Assembly (NCBI RefSeq): GCF_029958905.1
Contig: NZ_CP124614.1
Location: 2,914,001-2,978,000, forward strand
Length of the DNA stretch: 64,000 nt
Reading direction: 5' to 3'
DNA from: Vibrio sp. YMD68
Lineage (GTDB): Bacteria > Pseudomonadota > Gammaproteobacteria > Enterobacterales > Vibrionaceae
Below, piece by piece: positions 8,401-15,573 of the stretch. Each line of letters begins with the position of its first letter. Positions within the stretch are counted from its first letter, which is position 1. The notes below the pieces were generated by a model. It worked only from the letters and a program-made list of their open reading frames with translations, was not told where the DNA came from and made no database searches. The position numbers and the translations under genes are program-made.

Positions 8401-8612
8401 TTTTGGACAGAAATGAGCCAGAGAGCATGCTCTAAAGCAGAATCCTTGGATTAGAAAAGTAAGCAAATCGACTAAAGGAAAAAACAAACTCTGAACCTGA
8501 TTATTTTTTGTTGGTCACATTAGTAGCAGATGATACTGTACGCATATTAATATCAAAGATTAGCTAACTAAGATAATTTGGCTTCACCCATCACAAAGGA
8601 TCACTACAACTT

Positions 8613-9929
8613 ATGGCTTTAGATACTGGTAGAAATTTTATAGATTTAGTGGAGTCCTACCATTCAGAACCCGACAGTTTTGTTTTTTTTGTAGGCGCAG
8701 GGCTATCTCAACCACTATTCCCATCTTGGTCTAATCTACTAAAAGAATTACTTTCGGCAGCTAATGAGCAAGGATTTGCTCATGATATTGATGAGTTGAA
8801 TGGGTATATAGACAGCGGAGATAACTATCTCGAAATTGCTGACACTTGCGTTTCAAGCATTCCGGATAGCCATTACCGAGATCTTATGGAAACAGTTTTT
8901 GACAAAACCTTCTCTAAAAGTGAAATACCTGAGGCATATCAGCTGCTCATTGACTTGCAACCAAAAACAATAATAACAACCAACTATGACCGCATTCCTG
9001 ACCAAGCGAGCGATGGAACGTATAGAGTTACTACAAATAAAAATGCAGCTGAAGCAACAAGAATACATGCCCAAAATAAAAAATTAGTCTTTAAGTTACA
9101 TGGTGACATTAACGAACATTCTAGTATTGTTCTGACTGGAAGTGATTACCAAAATATTATCAACTTAAACCCTGCAACAAGAAATTTTATAACGAGCTTA
9201 TTATCAACTAAAAAGTTTATTTTCTTAGGTTTTTCTCTTACGGATCCACACCTAAATCTTGTTCTTGAGTATTTAAAATCAATCAACTCCAATATTCCGA
9301 TTTCACATTACGTCTTATTGAATGAGACTTCAAAATTCAAGCAATCAAACTTTTCCACTAAGTTCGGTGTTAAAATCATACCTTACTCACCAGAAGCACC
9401 TAGCCATCCGGAAGTATCTGAGCTTTTAAGAGCTTTAAACTGCAGCGTAAATAACGAATCAATAGTTCCAACTCAATCTCAAGATGAAATAATCACGAGT
9501 AAATCTGACTTGTTTGATTATATGGAAGAGAAGCTAAGCAAACTTCTTTTAGGGTCAATGTACTCTGTATTTATTAATAATAAGCAGTTACTTATCTCTA
9601 TAACTTCTATTGGTGAAACAACCAGCGAATTCCAAAAAGAAATACTTTCGTTAATACGATTAATAGATTTTAAGTGTGACTTTATCGATAGTATTTCAAT
9701 AAGCACGTATAAAAACACCCAAATCAGTCTCGCCATTGATAACTTCCAACCATTGATTTTACGAGCTGACATTGAATTCGACATTGCCAATAAATTTGCA
9801 AAAAAATCGATTACGACAACTACAGTCTGGGAGAATATATCGTTTTACACTCCTCCTAGTTTAAGTGATGTATTTCACATTGGCGAACGATCTAAATTCC
9901 CAATCAATCCTTCAATTGTAGGCGAGTAG
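8613..9929 (+). CDS. SIR2-family (SIR2_2) protein, probable NADase defence effector
   Basis: A 438-residue protein. Residues 23-215 form a SIR2_2-type Rossmann domain: the NAD-binding GAG at 28-30 (FFVGAGLSQP), Asn124 in TTNYD, catalytic-type His163 in KLHGD, and FLGFSLTDPH near 205. Many bacterial SIR2_2 proteins (ThsA, DSR1/DSR2, SIR2-Argonaute partners) hydrolyse NAD+ on phage infection; activity here is inferred. The C-terminal 150 residues or so match nothing I recognise and could be the sensing or partner-binding part. The stop codon is one base from the start of the tail-hub-like gene, so the two are cotranscribed. Confidence 0.8.
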   Translation: MALDTGRNFIDLVESYHSEPDSFVFFVGAGLSQPLFPSWSNLLKELLSAANEQGFAHDIDELNGYIDSGDNYLEIADTCVSSIPDSHYRDLMETVFDKTFSKSEIPEAYQLLIDLQPKTIITTNYDRIPDQASDGTYRVTTNKNAAEATRIHAQNKKLVFKLHGDINEHSSIVLTGSDYQNIINLNPATRNFITSLLSTKKFIFLGFSLTDPHLNLVLEYLKSINSNIPISHYVLLNETSKFKQSNFSTKFGVKIIPYSPEAPSHPEVSELLRALNCSVNNESIVPTQSQDEIITSKSDLFDYMEEKLSKLLLGSMYSVFINNKQLLISITSIGETTSEFQKEILSLIRLIDFKCDFIDSISISTYKNTQISLAIDNFQPLILRADIEFDIANKFAKKSITTTTVWENISFYTPPSLSDVFHIGERSKFPINPSIVGE

Positions 9930-9930
9930 T

Positions 9931-10611
9931 ATGGACAAAGATGTTACAGTATTCGAGTTAATAAGGGATAACCAAGTCGTCAAGGAAGCCAACAGTAATG
10001 ACTTTAATAACTACGATGGGGAGTATAATGCCTCTGGTAATCAATCATTAGATGAACTACCTAGCTTCAAGATATCATCAACAAACCCTATTATAAATAG
10101 CGCATTTATGGGTTTTTCTAATGGAGATAAAATCAGAGTTACTATCATAAAAGATGGACAGAGCCATATTATCCATGAAGGTGAGTTTGGTTCTAAAAGA
10201 ATATCAACAGCTAAGAACGATGAGTTCATCAATTTAGAATTAGAAAGCTATCACTCATGCATTCAATTGATACTAAAAGATTTTGGCAAAAAAATATCCT
10301 TTAAAGATATTAGCTTTGAAGAGTTTGTTACATCACTATTTTTAGCTGCAAAAGTTGATATCAAAGTAAATATTTGCCCTGAACTAGCGAAGCTAAATGT
10401 TAATGGGTTTTCATACAGTACCAATGCTTTTCGTATATTTAAGCAAGTATGTTTCATGCATGAAGCTTCTGTTAAGTTCAACGCAGACAACTCGATTTCC
10501 ATAGAGTTGCGAGATAATCAACTAAAAAAGATTAGGCGACAAACCCCGCTCCCGATTAATAAAGAAGATATGCTCTCTTTTTCATCAAATGAAACTATAA
10601 TGCCTCGCTAA
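9931..10611 (+). CDS. Phage tail hub-like protein (gp44/gp27/gpD fold) paired with SIR2
   Basis: A 226-residue protein with no obvious catalytic motif. Its order of elements follows domains of Mu gp44/T4 gp27/gpD tail hubs: a beta strand after a glycine turn (NGDKIRVTI, 64-72), a short strand (EGEFGSKRI, 83-91), LELESYHSCIQLI (102-114), a helix (ISFEEFVTSLF, 127-137), strand VDIKV (142-146), helix TNAFRIFKQVC (164-174) and strands KFNADNSISIEL (182-193). It is much shorter than a full hub, and no other tail genes lie nearby. Cotranscription with SIR2 suggests a sensor, decoy or inhibitor mimicking a phage baseplate part. The fold call is by eye. Confidence 0.55.
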   Translation: MDKDVTVFELIRDNQVVKEANSNDFNNYDGEYNASGNQSLDELPSFKISSTNPIINSAFMGFSNGDKIRVTIIKDGQSHIIHEGEFGSKRISTAKNDEFINLELESYHSCIQLILKDFGKKISFKDISFEEFVTSLFLAAKVDIKVNICPELAKLNVNGFSYSTNAFRIFKQVCFMHEASVKFNADNSISIELRDNQLKKIRRQTPLPINKEDMLSFSSNETIMPR

Positions 10612-10917
10612 TATCTCGACGCTCTAAGTAACATAGGGCGTCAGAGCAAAATGCTTTTGCGTCTAAACGAATCAATCTATTATGAGTCGCATAAATTTAA
10701 CCGAGCGGCTCAGTTTTTTTGTTGTCCATACATTAGGTCATGTATCGTAAAGTAGTTTGTGAAAACTCTCGCTCTCTCATAGCTACTAACAAGCAATGGG
10801 GCATTTTCGATTCAGAAAATGCCAACTGTAACGTTTCTAGACAAAAGTGAGTAAGAACTATCAAGCTAAACTATTTGTGTCAGATTAGGAAAAGTAAATT
10901 GATGCCAGAGTCTCTTG
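10612..10917. other. Intergenic region between convergent genes
   Basis: No gene seen. It contains a perfect 9-bp inverted repeat (GGCATTTTC/GAAAATGCC, 10800-10823, 6-nt loop) without a T-run, and an imperfect GACGC/GCGTC repeat near 10619-10642. Either hairpin may help end the SIR2/hub transcript. Confidence 0.4.
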
Positions 10918-11871
10918 TTAGTGTTTTTCCGCAGAATCTTCAGTGTTTTTGACACCGAAGGGTATATGAACCGACGGAGCAACCGTGCTAGTCGAGCTTA
11001 AATGACCAGACTGGTCATCAAAGAATATATGAGGCTTGAGAACCCCTAAAATCAGACCTTTATCTACACCACCCAAGAAGAATGCATCATTTGTCATTAC
11101 CCCCCATTCTTTCAGTGTATTTAAAGCTCTCTCATGTGAAGGTGCATTCCTTGCTGTAACAATTGAAACTCTTAAACGGTTTCGATATTCAGGTTCTGAT
11201 TTCTTTTTCTTCTCTTCAATCTTTTGAATTGCTGAGACTTTCACTAAAAACTCTTTCAATGGACCTGGATTATGAGGCTGTAATACATTTATTGTTTCAT
11301 GCTCATGAAACTGGTTAAGGTCATTGGTGTTGTGCATAACGGATTCTGATTCATCATCAGCAAGAACACCGTCAAAGTCGAATGCAATTCGTAAGTCGTC
11401 ATCATCTTCATCGATAATCGTCGATTTCATTACATGACCAGCCGGATAACCTAACCTTATCGCCTCTTTTACATCAGACGCATTGCCTGATAAAAACAAA
11501 GAAATACTTAATGCTGGAATGTAGTCATATGGAGATTTACCTTGCATAAAAATCGCACGCGAAATAGGTAAGTTATGATGCTTGATTGATTTCATAACAC
11601 GAAGTCCTGTATCTGGGTCATTTCGTGACAGCAATACGACTTCTACCAGTGGGTCTGATTCTGGTGTATCACTCAGATCATTTAGAGAAAGTAGCCGCTT
11701 CACAAACGAAAATGATACCCCTTTATCTAAAGGATTGTCGATGTTCTCCGACTGATATTTACGATACTCCTCTTCACCTTTGGTACGGAAAACCGTATCA
11801 GACTCAGTTAAATCAAACATTGCACTTGAAGCAACGCCAATAACTAACCTTTGACCCAATTCATAGGGCAT
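10918..11871 (-). CDS. Cytosolic 5'-nucleotidase (NT5C1-like)
   Basis: A 317-residue protein resembling bacterial members of the cytosolic 5'-nucleotidase I family, which dephosphorylate nucleoside monophosphates such as AMP. Seen: an N-terminal LVIGVASSAMFDLTESD segment, VEVVLLSRNDPDTGLRV, and the haloacid-dehalogenase-type motif AFDFDGVLADD (near residue 167), then a C-terminal FLGGVDKGLIL and FFDDQ. It converges on the SIR2/hub unit and lies downstream of the attC-like site. Its presence on an island beside an NADase-like gene is notable, but a functional link is only a possibility. Confidence 0.75.
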   Translation of the reverse strand: MPYELGQRLVIGVASSAMFDLTESDTVFRTKGEEEYRKYQSENIDNPLDKGVSFSFVKRLLSLNDLSDTPESDPLVEVVLLSRNDPDTGLRVMKSIKHHNLPISRAIFMQGKSPYDYIPALSISLFLSGNASDVKEAIRLGYPAGHVMKSTIIDEDDDDLRIAFDFDGVLADDESESVMHNTNDLNQFHEHETINVLQPHNPGPLKEFLVKVSAIQKIEEKKKKSEPEYRNRLRVSIVTARNAPSHERALNTLKEWGVMTNDAFFLGGVDKGLILGVLKPHIFFDDQSGHLSSTSTVAPSVHIPFGVKNTEDSAEKH

Positions 11872-11903
11872 ATATACACTCCATAATGATGAATTACTGA
11901 GAA

Positions 11904-11975
11904 CTCTAACGCCCGTATTTACTCCTTGTTTGGAGCGCAGCGAAAAACCAGTCCGACAACATACGCATGTTAGAT
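11904..11975 (-). repeat. Integron attC-like recombination site
   Basis: Read on the minus strand, the 72-bp element starts with ATCTAAC (fits RYYYAAC) and ends with GTTAGAG (near GTTRRRY). The outer 6 bp pair (TCTAAC/GTTAGA), then after a 3-nt spacer 5 more (CGTAT/ATACG), the R-box/L-box pattern. The TAA stop of the methyltransferase gene is embedded in the first core site, as is common for cassettes. No second unambiguous attC and no IntI gene are seen in the window. Confidence 0.5.
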
Positions 11976-12677
11976 CTTTTTACATGTAAAGACACAGTAC
12001 CGTGGTGTCTCCCATTTGGTGCCATATTTTTCTTGAATATCACTATCTGGATAAATTTCGTCAAAGCCGTCAATAGCGAAACCTAATTCTACTAGCTTAT
12101 TGAAGTACTCAGACAAAGGTCTGTGATGATACGGAACTTCACTTATTACATTTTTTGGATCTTTAGTGATAGTAAATGATACGTTCTTTGTGATTGGAAC
12201 CATGTAACTATATTCAGCACCGAAAAAACCTTTATATTCATTGTAAAAGCAGGGATGCGGAATTGAAAAAATAAAATGACCATTCTTTTCGATATGTTGC
12301 CCGATTGACTCAAAGAATGTAGAAAGATCATCAACGACATGTGCTACAAGGTGAGAGAAAGCGACCTCATAAAACGTGTCTGGTTCTAATTCAAAAGATG
12401 TACAGTTTACCAACCTCACATCGGTTGATGACAAAACGTCCTGAGCGACCTGATACATCCCCAAAGAAGGTTCTATGGACGTGACGGAAAAACCCAATTT
12501 AAATAATTCATAGGAAATGTGGCCGGTTCCAGCCCCGACCTCAAGAATACAATTAGGTCTAAGATTCTTAATGTGGCTTACTAATAGTGGCTTAAATACC
12601 TCATTGAATGTTATGTCTATTCCTGACTCAATTTGCTCTCGACGTATTATCGCTGAATTGCACCACCTATGAGGCAT
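11970..12677 (-). CDS. Class I SAM-dependent methyltransferase
   Basis: A 235-residue methyltransferase. The SAM-binding motif I (CILEVGAGTGHISYELF) lies near residues 45-60, followed by an acidic residue at the end of strand 2 (SIEPSLGMY) and motif IV-like YEVAFSHLVAHV. The substrate is unknown; the layout fits small-molecule or ubiquinone/SAM-type enzymes rather than DNA methylases (no DPPY or PCQ motif). Its start overlaps the upstream membrane-protein gene by 11 bp with AAGGAG in front, so the two are translationally linked. Its stop codon lies in an attC-like site. Confidence 0.8.
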   Translation of the reverse strand: MPHRWCNSAIIRREQIESGIDITFNEVFKPLLVSHIKNLRPNCILEVGAGTGHISYELFKLGFSVTSIEPSLGMYQVAQDVLSSTDVRLVNCTSFELEPDTFYEVAFSHLVAHVVDDLSTFFESIGQHIEKNGHFIFSIPHPCFYNEYKGFFGAEYSYMVPITKNVSFTITKDPKNVISEVPYHHRPLSEYFNKLVELGFAIDGFDEIYPDSDIQEKYGTKWETPRYCVFTCKKI

Positions 12678-13305
12678 TAGATAACTCCTTGGATTTTCTA
12701 ATTATGTCCTTTGCCATTGCAATTATTTGAGGCCCAGAGTTATTATCAAAAACTGTAATCTCATGATCGGGATGAACACCTCTAGCAATGGCAAGTTTTT
12801 CAGCACCGCTACGATCACCATTCACTAATGTAAATCTAGCCTCTGGAGAAATTTTTTCTTTGGTAACAATGAAAGATGCTCCTCTCAAATTTTCTCTTAG
12901 TACCTCTGGAACATCATTTGGGGTAATAATTTCAATTCGAGTACCACTCTCAATTTTTGATTGAAGAATGGATATCAGCTTTTCGTCGCCTACAAGCCAA
13001 GAAACTCGATTACTCACAATCGTCGCACTTGTTCCCGTGGAGATAAATCTCTCCATAAACTTAAGAGTATCTTTTGGTTCTTTATCCGTTTGTGTATCAG
13101 GTAGGTACTTCATGCCCTTTTTAGCAAGCATAAGAGTTACTGCAACGATTTCAATAATTACTGAACCGATTAACCACTCTAAATGAGGAAGCTCTTTGGC
13201 CTCAGAGAAAAACCAAGCATAGCCAATTCCTACAAGAGTCATAACAGCCGTTAGACCAGTAATCAATAGAAATAGATAAAGCGTGTATTTTACAAGGTTT
13301 TGCAT
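12667..13305 (-). CDS. Membrane-anchored PLD-like domain protein of unknown function
   Basis: The chosen start (13305, after AAGGA) gives 212 residues. Two transmembrane helices lie in about the first 60 residues, followed by a cytosolic domain beginning near SATIVSNRVSWLVGDEKLI. That domain resembles phospholipase D-like folds (IEIITPNDVPEVLRENL, then ARFTLVNGDRSGAEKLAIARG), but no HKD catalytic motif is visible, so it may be a binding or sensor version. First gene of a two-gene unit with the methyltransferase; the pair may be one mobile cassette. Confidence 0.5.
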   Translation of the reverse strand: MQNLVKYTLYLFLLITGLTAVMTLVGIGYAWFFSEAKELPHLEWLIGSVIIEIVAVTLMLAKKGMKYLPDTQTDKEPKDTLKFMERFISTGTSATIVSNRVSWLVGDEKLISILQSKIESGTRIEIITPNDVPEVLRENLRGASFIVTKEKISPEARFTLVNGDRSGAEKLAIARGVHPDHEITVFDNNSGPQIIAMAKDIIRKSKELSNAS

Positions 13306-13668
13306 TTCTATCCTTAGAAGATACCAACATTCGAAATATATCGAGGTGTACACCTACAACGAATTGAAGAATGAATCGAGAGGGTCGGCCTTTCTTTTCG
13401 CCTCAATTAGATTAAGTATCACAAATAGTGATATTCAAGAACAAGTTATAGATCGCATTAACTCGCTTTGAGGCAGAACCTTGTTAAATAATTGCCTCGA
13501 TTAGAAGGTGAGGGATTAAACAATTTAATACAAAGCCTCTTACCTAGAGCCCAGTCATTCTTACTCCGTAAGGCTTCGCACCGCAAATTAGGCGAAGATT
13601 TGTAAATAAAATTTTTATAACTGCGTTCTTAAAGGTTCCTCTACTGCAACTTCATCATAGGATCTTAA
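13306..13668. other. Intergenic region between divergent units
   Basis: No convincing gene. It contains GAGGTGTACACCTACAAC (with palindrome GGTGTACACC near 13344), which overlaps the likely promoter of the membrane protein/methyltransferase unit and could be an operator. A stretch around 13460-13500 (TTGAGGC and its inverted partner GCCTCGA) can form a small hairpin. Confidence 0.35.
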
Positions 13669-13812
13669 ATGAACACTATTATTCACATTACTGCTCAAGC
13701 TATTGCCACTCTGTTAACCGTATATTTCACTATAAAACTAGTAGCGTTAGTCTTTGGCGTCAAAGCAGCCGAACTTGTATGGCAAGCAATGAACGATATT
13801 TTGATATTTTGA
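13669..13812 (+). CDS. Small (47-residue) single-pass membrane peptide
   Basis: Starts at ATG after AGGA and encodes a mostly hydrophobic peptide (about residues 5-38, including ATLLTVYFTIKLVALVFGV) with a short polar end. A clear terminator hairpin follows about 60 bases later. The composition fits small phage or island membrane peptides (holin-like, toxin-like or regulatory), none of which can be chosen from sequence alone. Confidence 0.4.
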   Translation: MNTIIHITAQAIATLLTVYFTIKLVALVFGVKAAELVWQAMNDILIF

Positions 13813-13873
13813 AGGACGGCGATGTTAAATATGGTTTAGGCTGTTCAACGCACTGAAGAGCAAAAACGCGTTA

Positions 13874-13914
13874 AAACACCAAGAGTAAGTCATCTGCTTA
13901 TTCTTGGTGTTTTT
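13874..13914. terminator. Bidirectional terminator between convergent small genes
   Basis: Long stem AAACACCAAGA-TAAG paired with CTTA-TCTTGGTGTTT around a 7-nt loop, followed by TTTT on the plus strand and preceded by AAAA, so it can serve both the 47-residue gene and the PrtN-like gene. Confidence 0.7.
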
Positions 13915-13942
13915 AATGCTTTTTAGATATAGAAGGGCGACC

Positions 13943-14182
13943 TCAATGCAAACGTCTATTTGCATCAATAAATTTAGCTAAGTCTTCAAGATGAACAAAT
14001 AAAGGTGCTTTCTGTCCTTCTCCCATTGCGATGATGGGTAATCTCAACTTTCCTTCGTTGTAATGACGCCTTGCGACTCGATAACTAACACCAAGATAAA
14101 GGCTGCTCAGCTCTGACAAAGGGATAAGTAGCTTTCCATGCTCTTTGAGTAGGGTGTCGTAGGTTGAAACTCGTGCTTTCAT
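13943..14182 (-). CDS. PrtN-like (pyocin activator family) regulator
   Basis: A 79-residue protein; the start at 14182 is preceded by AAGGAGACGAATC, a strong ribosome-binding site, so the longer upstream frame is not used. The pattern LLIPLSELSSLYLGVSYRVARRHYNEGKLRLPII, then KAPLFVHLEDLAKFIDANRR, matches the PrtN family more closely than the copy at 3516. Such proteins act as activators or excisionase-like factors on prophages and islands. It lies downstream of the 181-residue unknown gene on the same strand, near the right attachment-like repeat. Confidence 0.65.
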   Translation of the reverse strand: MKARVSTYDTLLKEHGKLLIPLSELSSLYLGVSYRVARRHYNEGKLRLPIIAMGEGQKAPLFVHLEDLAKFIDANRRLH

Positions 14183-14334
14183 GATTCGTCTCCTTCCTTT
14201 GTTCAATACACTATGGAAGAAGAATTGAGCCAATATCGGCAATAAGCAGGCTAATTTACGATCTTAACTGTTTTTTCTTGTTGGAGGGCACTAAAAGAAT
14301 CCTATCCAACTAGGCTTAGGAGGAGCATAAGTCT

Positions 14335-14880
14335 TTAACTAGGCCTGTTCGTCACTGCAGCATCAGTCGCCTTTTTAAGCATTTCAGCCATCTCAGCACT
14401 AAATGCGAGTTTTGAAACATGCTCTGCGCCCTCAGAACTACTAAGTTGTTTATGAAGAGAGATAAGGTTCATGACGCTTGAGTACAGTTTAGCGGTAGTG
14501 CGACGAACGACTGTAAAAGACTGTACAGCTTCGCTATCTATTCCAACACGCCGAACTAGCCCGTTATACTGAATCTTAAGAATATCTTTAAGAGCCTGAA
14601 TCATTACGACAGCGTCTGTTAGCTCTTCAATAGACTCTGTATCAAAGAATTCTTCTGGGCACTGAGAGCTTTCAATAACGATGTAGAGCGTTATAAGCGC
14701 ATCCGCCCTGTCACTCATAGACTTTGTAAGATGTGTTATTGCGAGCTTAGTGTCATCATTGGAAAACTCACCAGTTGAGCTAATCACATTAGTTTCAATT
14801 CGAAGGTTAATAGCTTCAGCGATGATAGTGCCGACCATTTTACTGGCGCTACCTTCTAGTGCTTTCGTAATTTCATTCAT
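14335..14880 (-). CDS. Hypothetical helical protein
   Basis: A 181-residue protein predicted by eye to be nearly all alpha-helical and soluble, with no recognised motif. ATG is preceded by AAGGGG. It ends about 150 bp before the PrtN-like gene on the same strand and could be cotranscribed with it. Being the last gene inside the right attachment-like repeat, it is probably island-specific. I do not recognise it. Confidence 0.6.
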   Translation of the reverse strand: MNEITKALEGSASKMVGTIIAEAINLRIETNVISSTGEFSNDDTKLAITHLTKSMSDRADALITLYIVIESSQCPEEFFDTESIEELTDAVVMIQALKDILKIQYNGLVRRVGIDSEAVQSFTVVRRTTAKLYSSVMNLISLHKQLSSSEGAEHVSKLAFSAEMAEMLKKATDAAVTNRPS

Positions 14881-15181
14881 GACATAGCCCCTTCCCTATT
14901 TTTTCTTGAATTAATTATAGCGTGATTATGGATATGATGGTCACTTGCCCAACTACAGAGTCCAACGAAATTATGACTATAGAAAGCAACTCGCTCTACG
15001 TGTTGTTGGCCGCTATACTAAGAGAGAAGATTTGAATCAGATTCGGTACGAATGAAGGTAGTTTTGAATGTGAATCGCTTGCTATTAGATAGGAGCGATT
15101 GAAGTCTCGTCCTGACGTGGACCATGATAGCTTGAAATTACGCTTTATTTTCAGTTGGATAGATACAGTTTGTTCTCATCG

Positions 15182-15207
15182 AGCATGGGAGCGATTGAGA
15201 ATCGGGA
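15182..15207. repeat. Right attachment-like direct repeat (candidate attR)
   Basis: Counterpart of the repeat at 4101-4126: 23 of 26 bases match in the same orientation, and ATC also matches on the left. Chromosome-like sequence begins soon after it, so this is the likely right edge of the island. Confidence 0.5.
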
Positions 15208-15364
15208 TGATGGATGCATAGTTAAAATCTCTATTATGTTCAGGGTTTTAGCCATACATTCCATTACGGCAAAACAATATTAACGAATGACGCTTCTGCT
15301 CACTCTATACTCACCACAAAAAACAGTCGAAGTAAAAAGAACCGTGTTCGTTTCGAGGAACGCG

Positions 15365-15393
15365 ATTATACATAGAGCTTACGACTGCTTCAA
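15365..15393 (-). promoter_or_regulatory. Strong sigma-70 promoter with GC-rich discriminator, facing the island
   Basis: On the minus strand: -35 TTGAAG (15388-15393), 17-bp spacer, perfect -10 TATAAT (15365-15370), then CGCGTTCC, a GC-rich discriminator typical of stringently controlled rRNA or tRNA promoters. No stable RNA gene is seen downstream, where the island begins. Confidence 0.5.
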
Positions 15394-15573
15394 TTAAGCA
15401 CATTATAAACCACCAGTAGATACGCTTAAAAACGATAACACTGCTTACTTGGTCTTCATCTCTCCGAGCGTTTCGACAATCACAATCAACACGACTTCAT
15501 TTGTTCTTAATTCTTTAAACAAACCGTCACATATTCACTCTATGGTCATCTGCTAGATATTCATGGAGGAAAT

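Larger units (their letters stand above)
14881..15573. other. Island/chromosome boundary region without a gene
   Basis: No credible gene. GGAGCGATTGA occurs twice (15092-15102 and 15188-15198), the second inside the right attachment-like repeat. Beyond it, 15208-15573 looks chromosomal and includes a leftward stable-RNA-type promoter (15365-15393). Confidence 0.45.

Noticed and set aside
4101-15207. A complete prophage
   Set aside because: Only one tail-hub-like gene is present; no capsid, terminase, portal or lysis genes.
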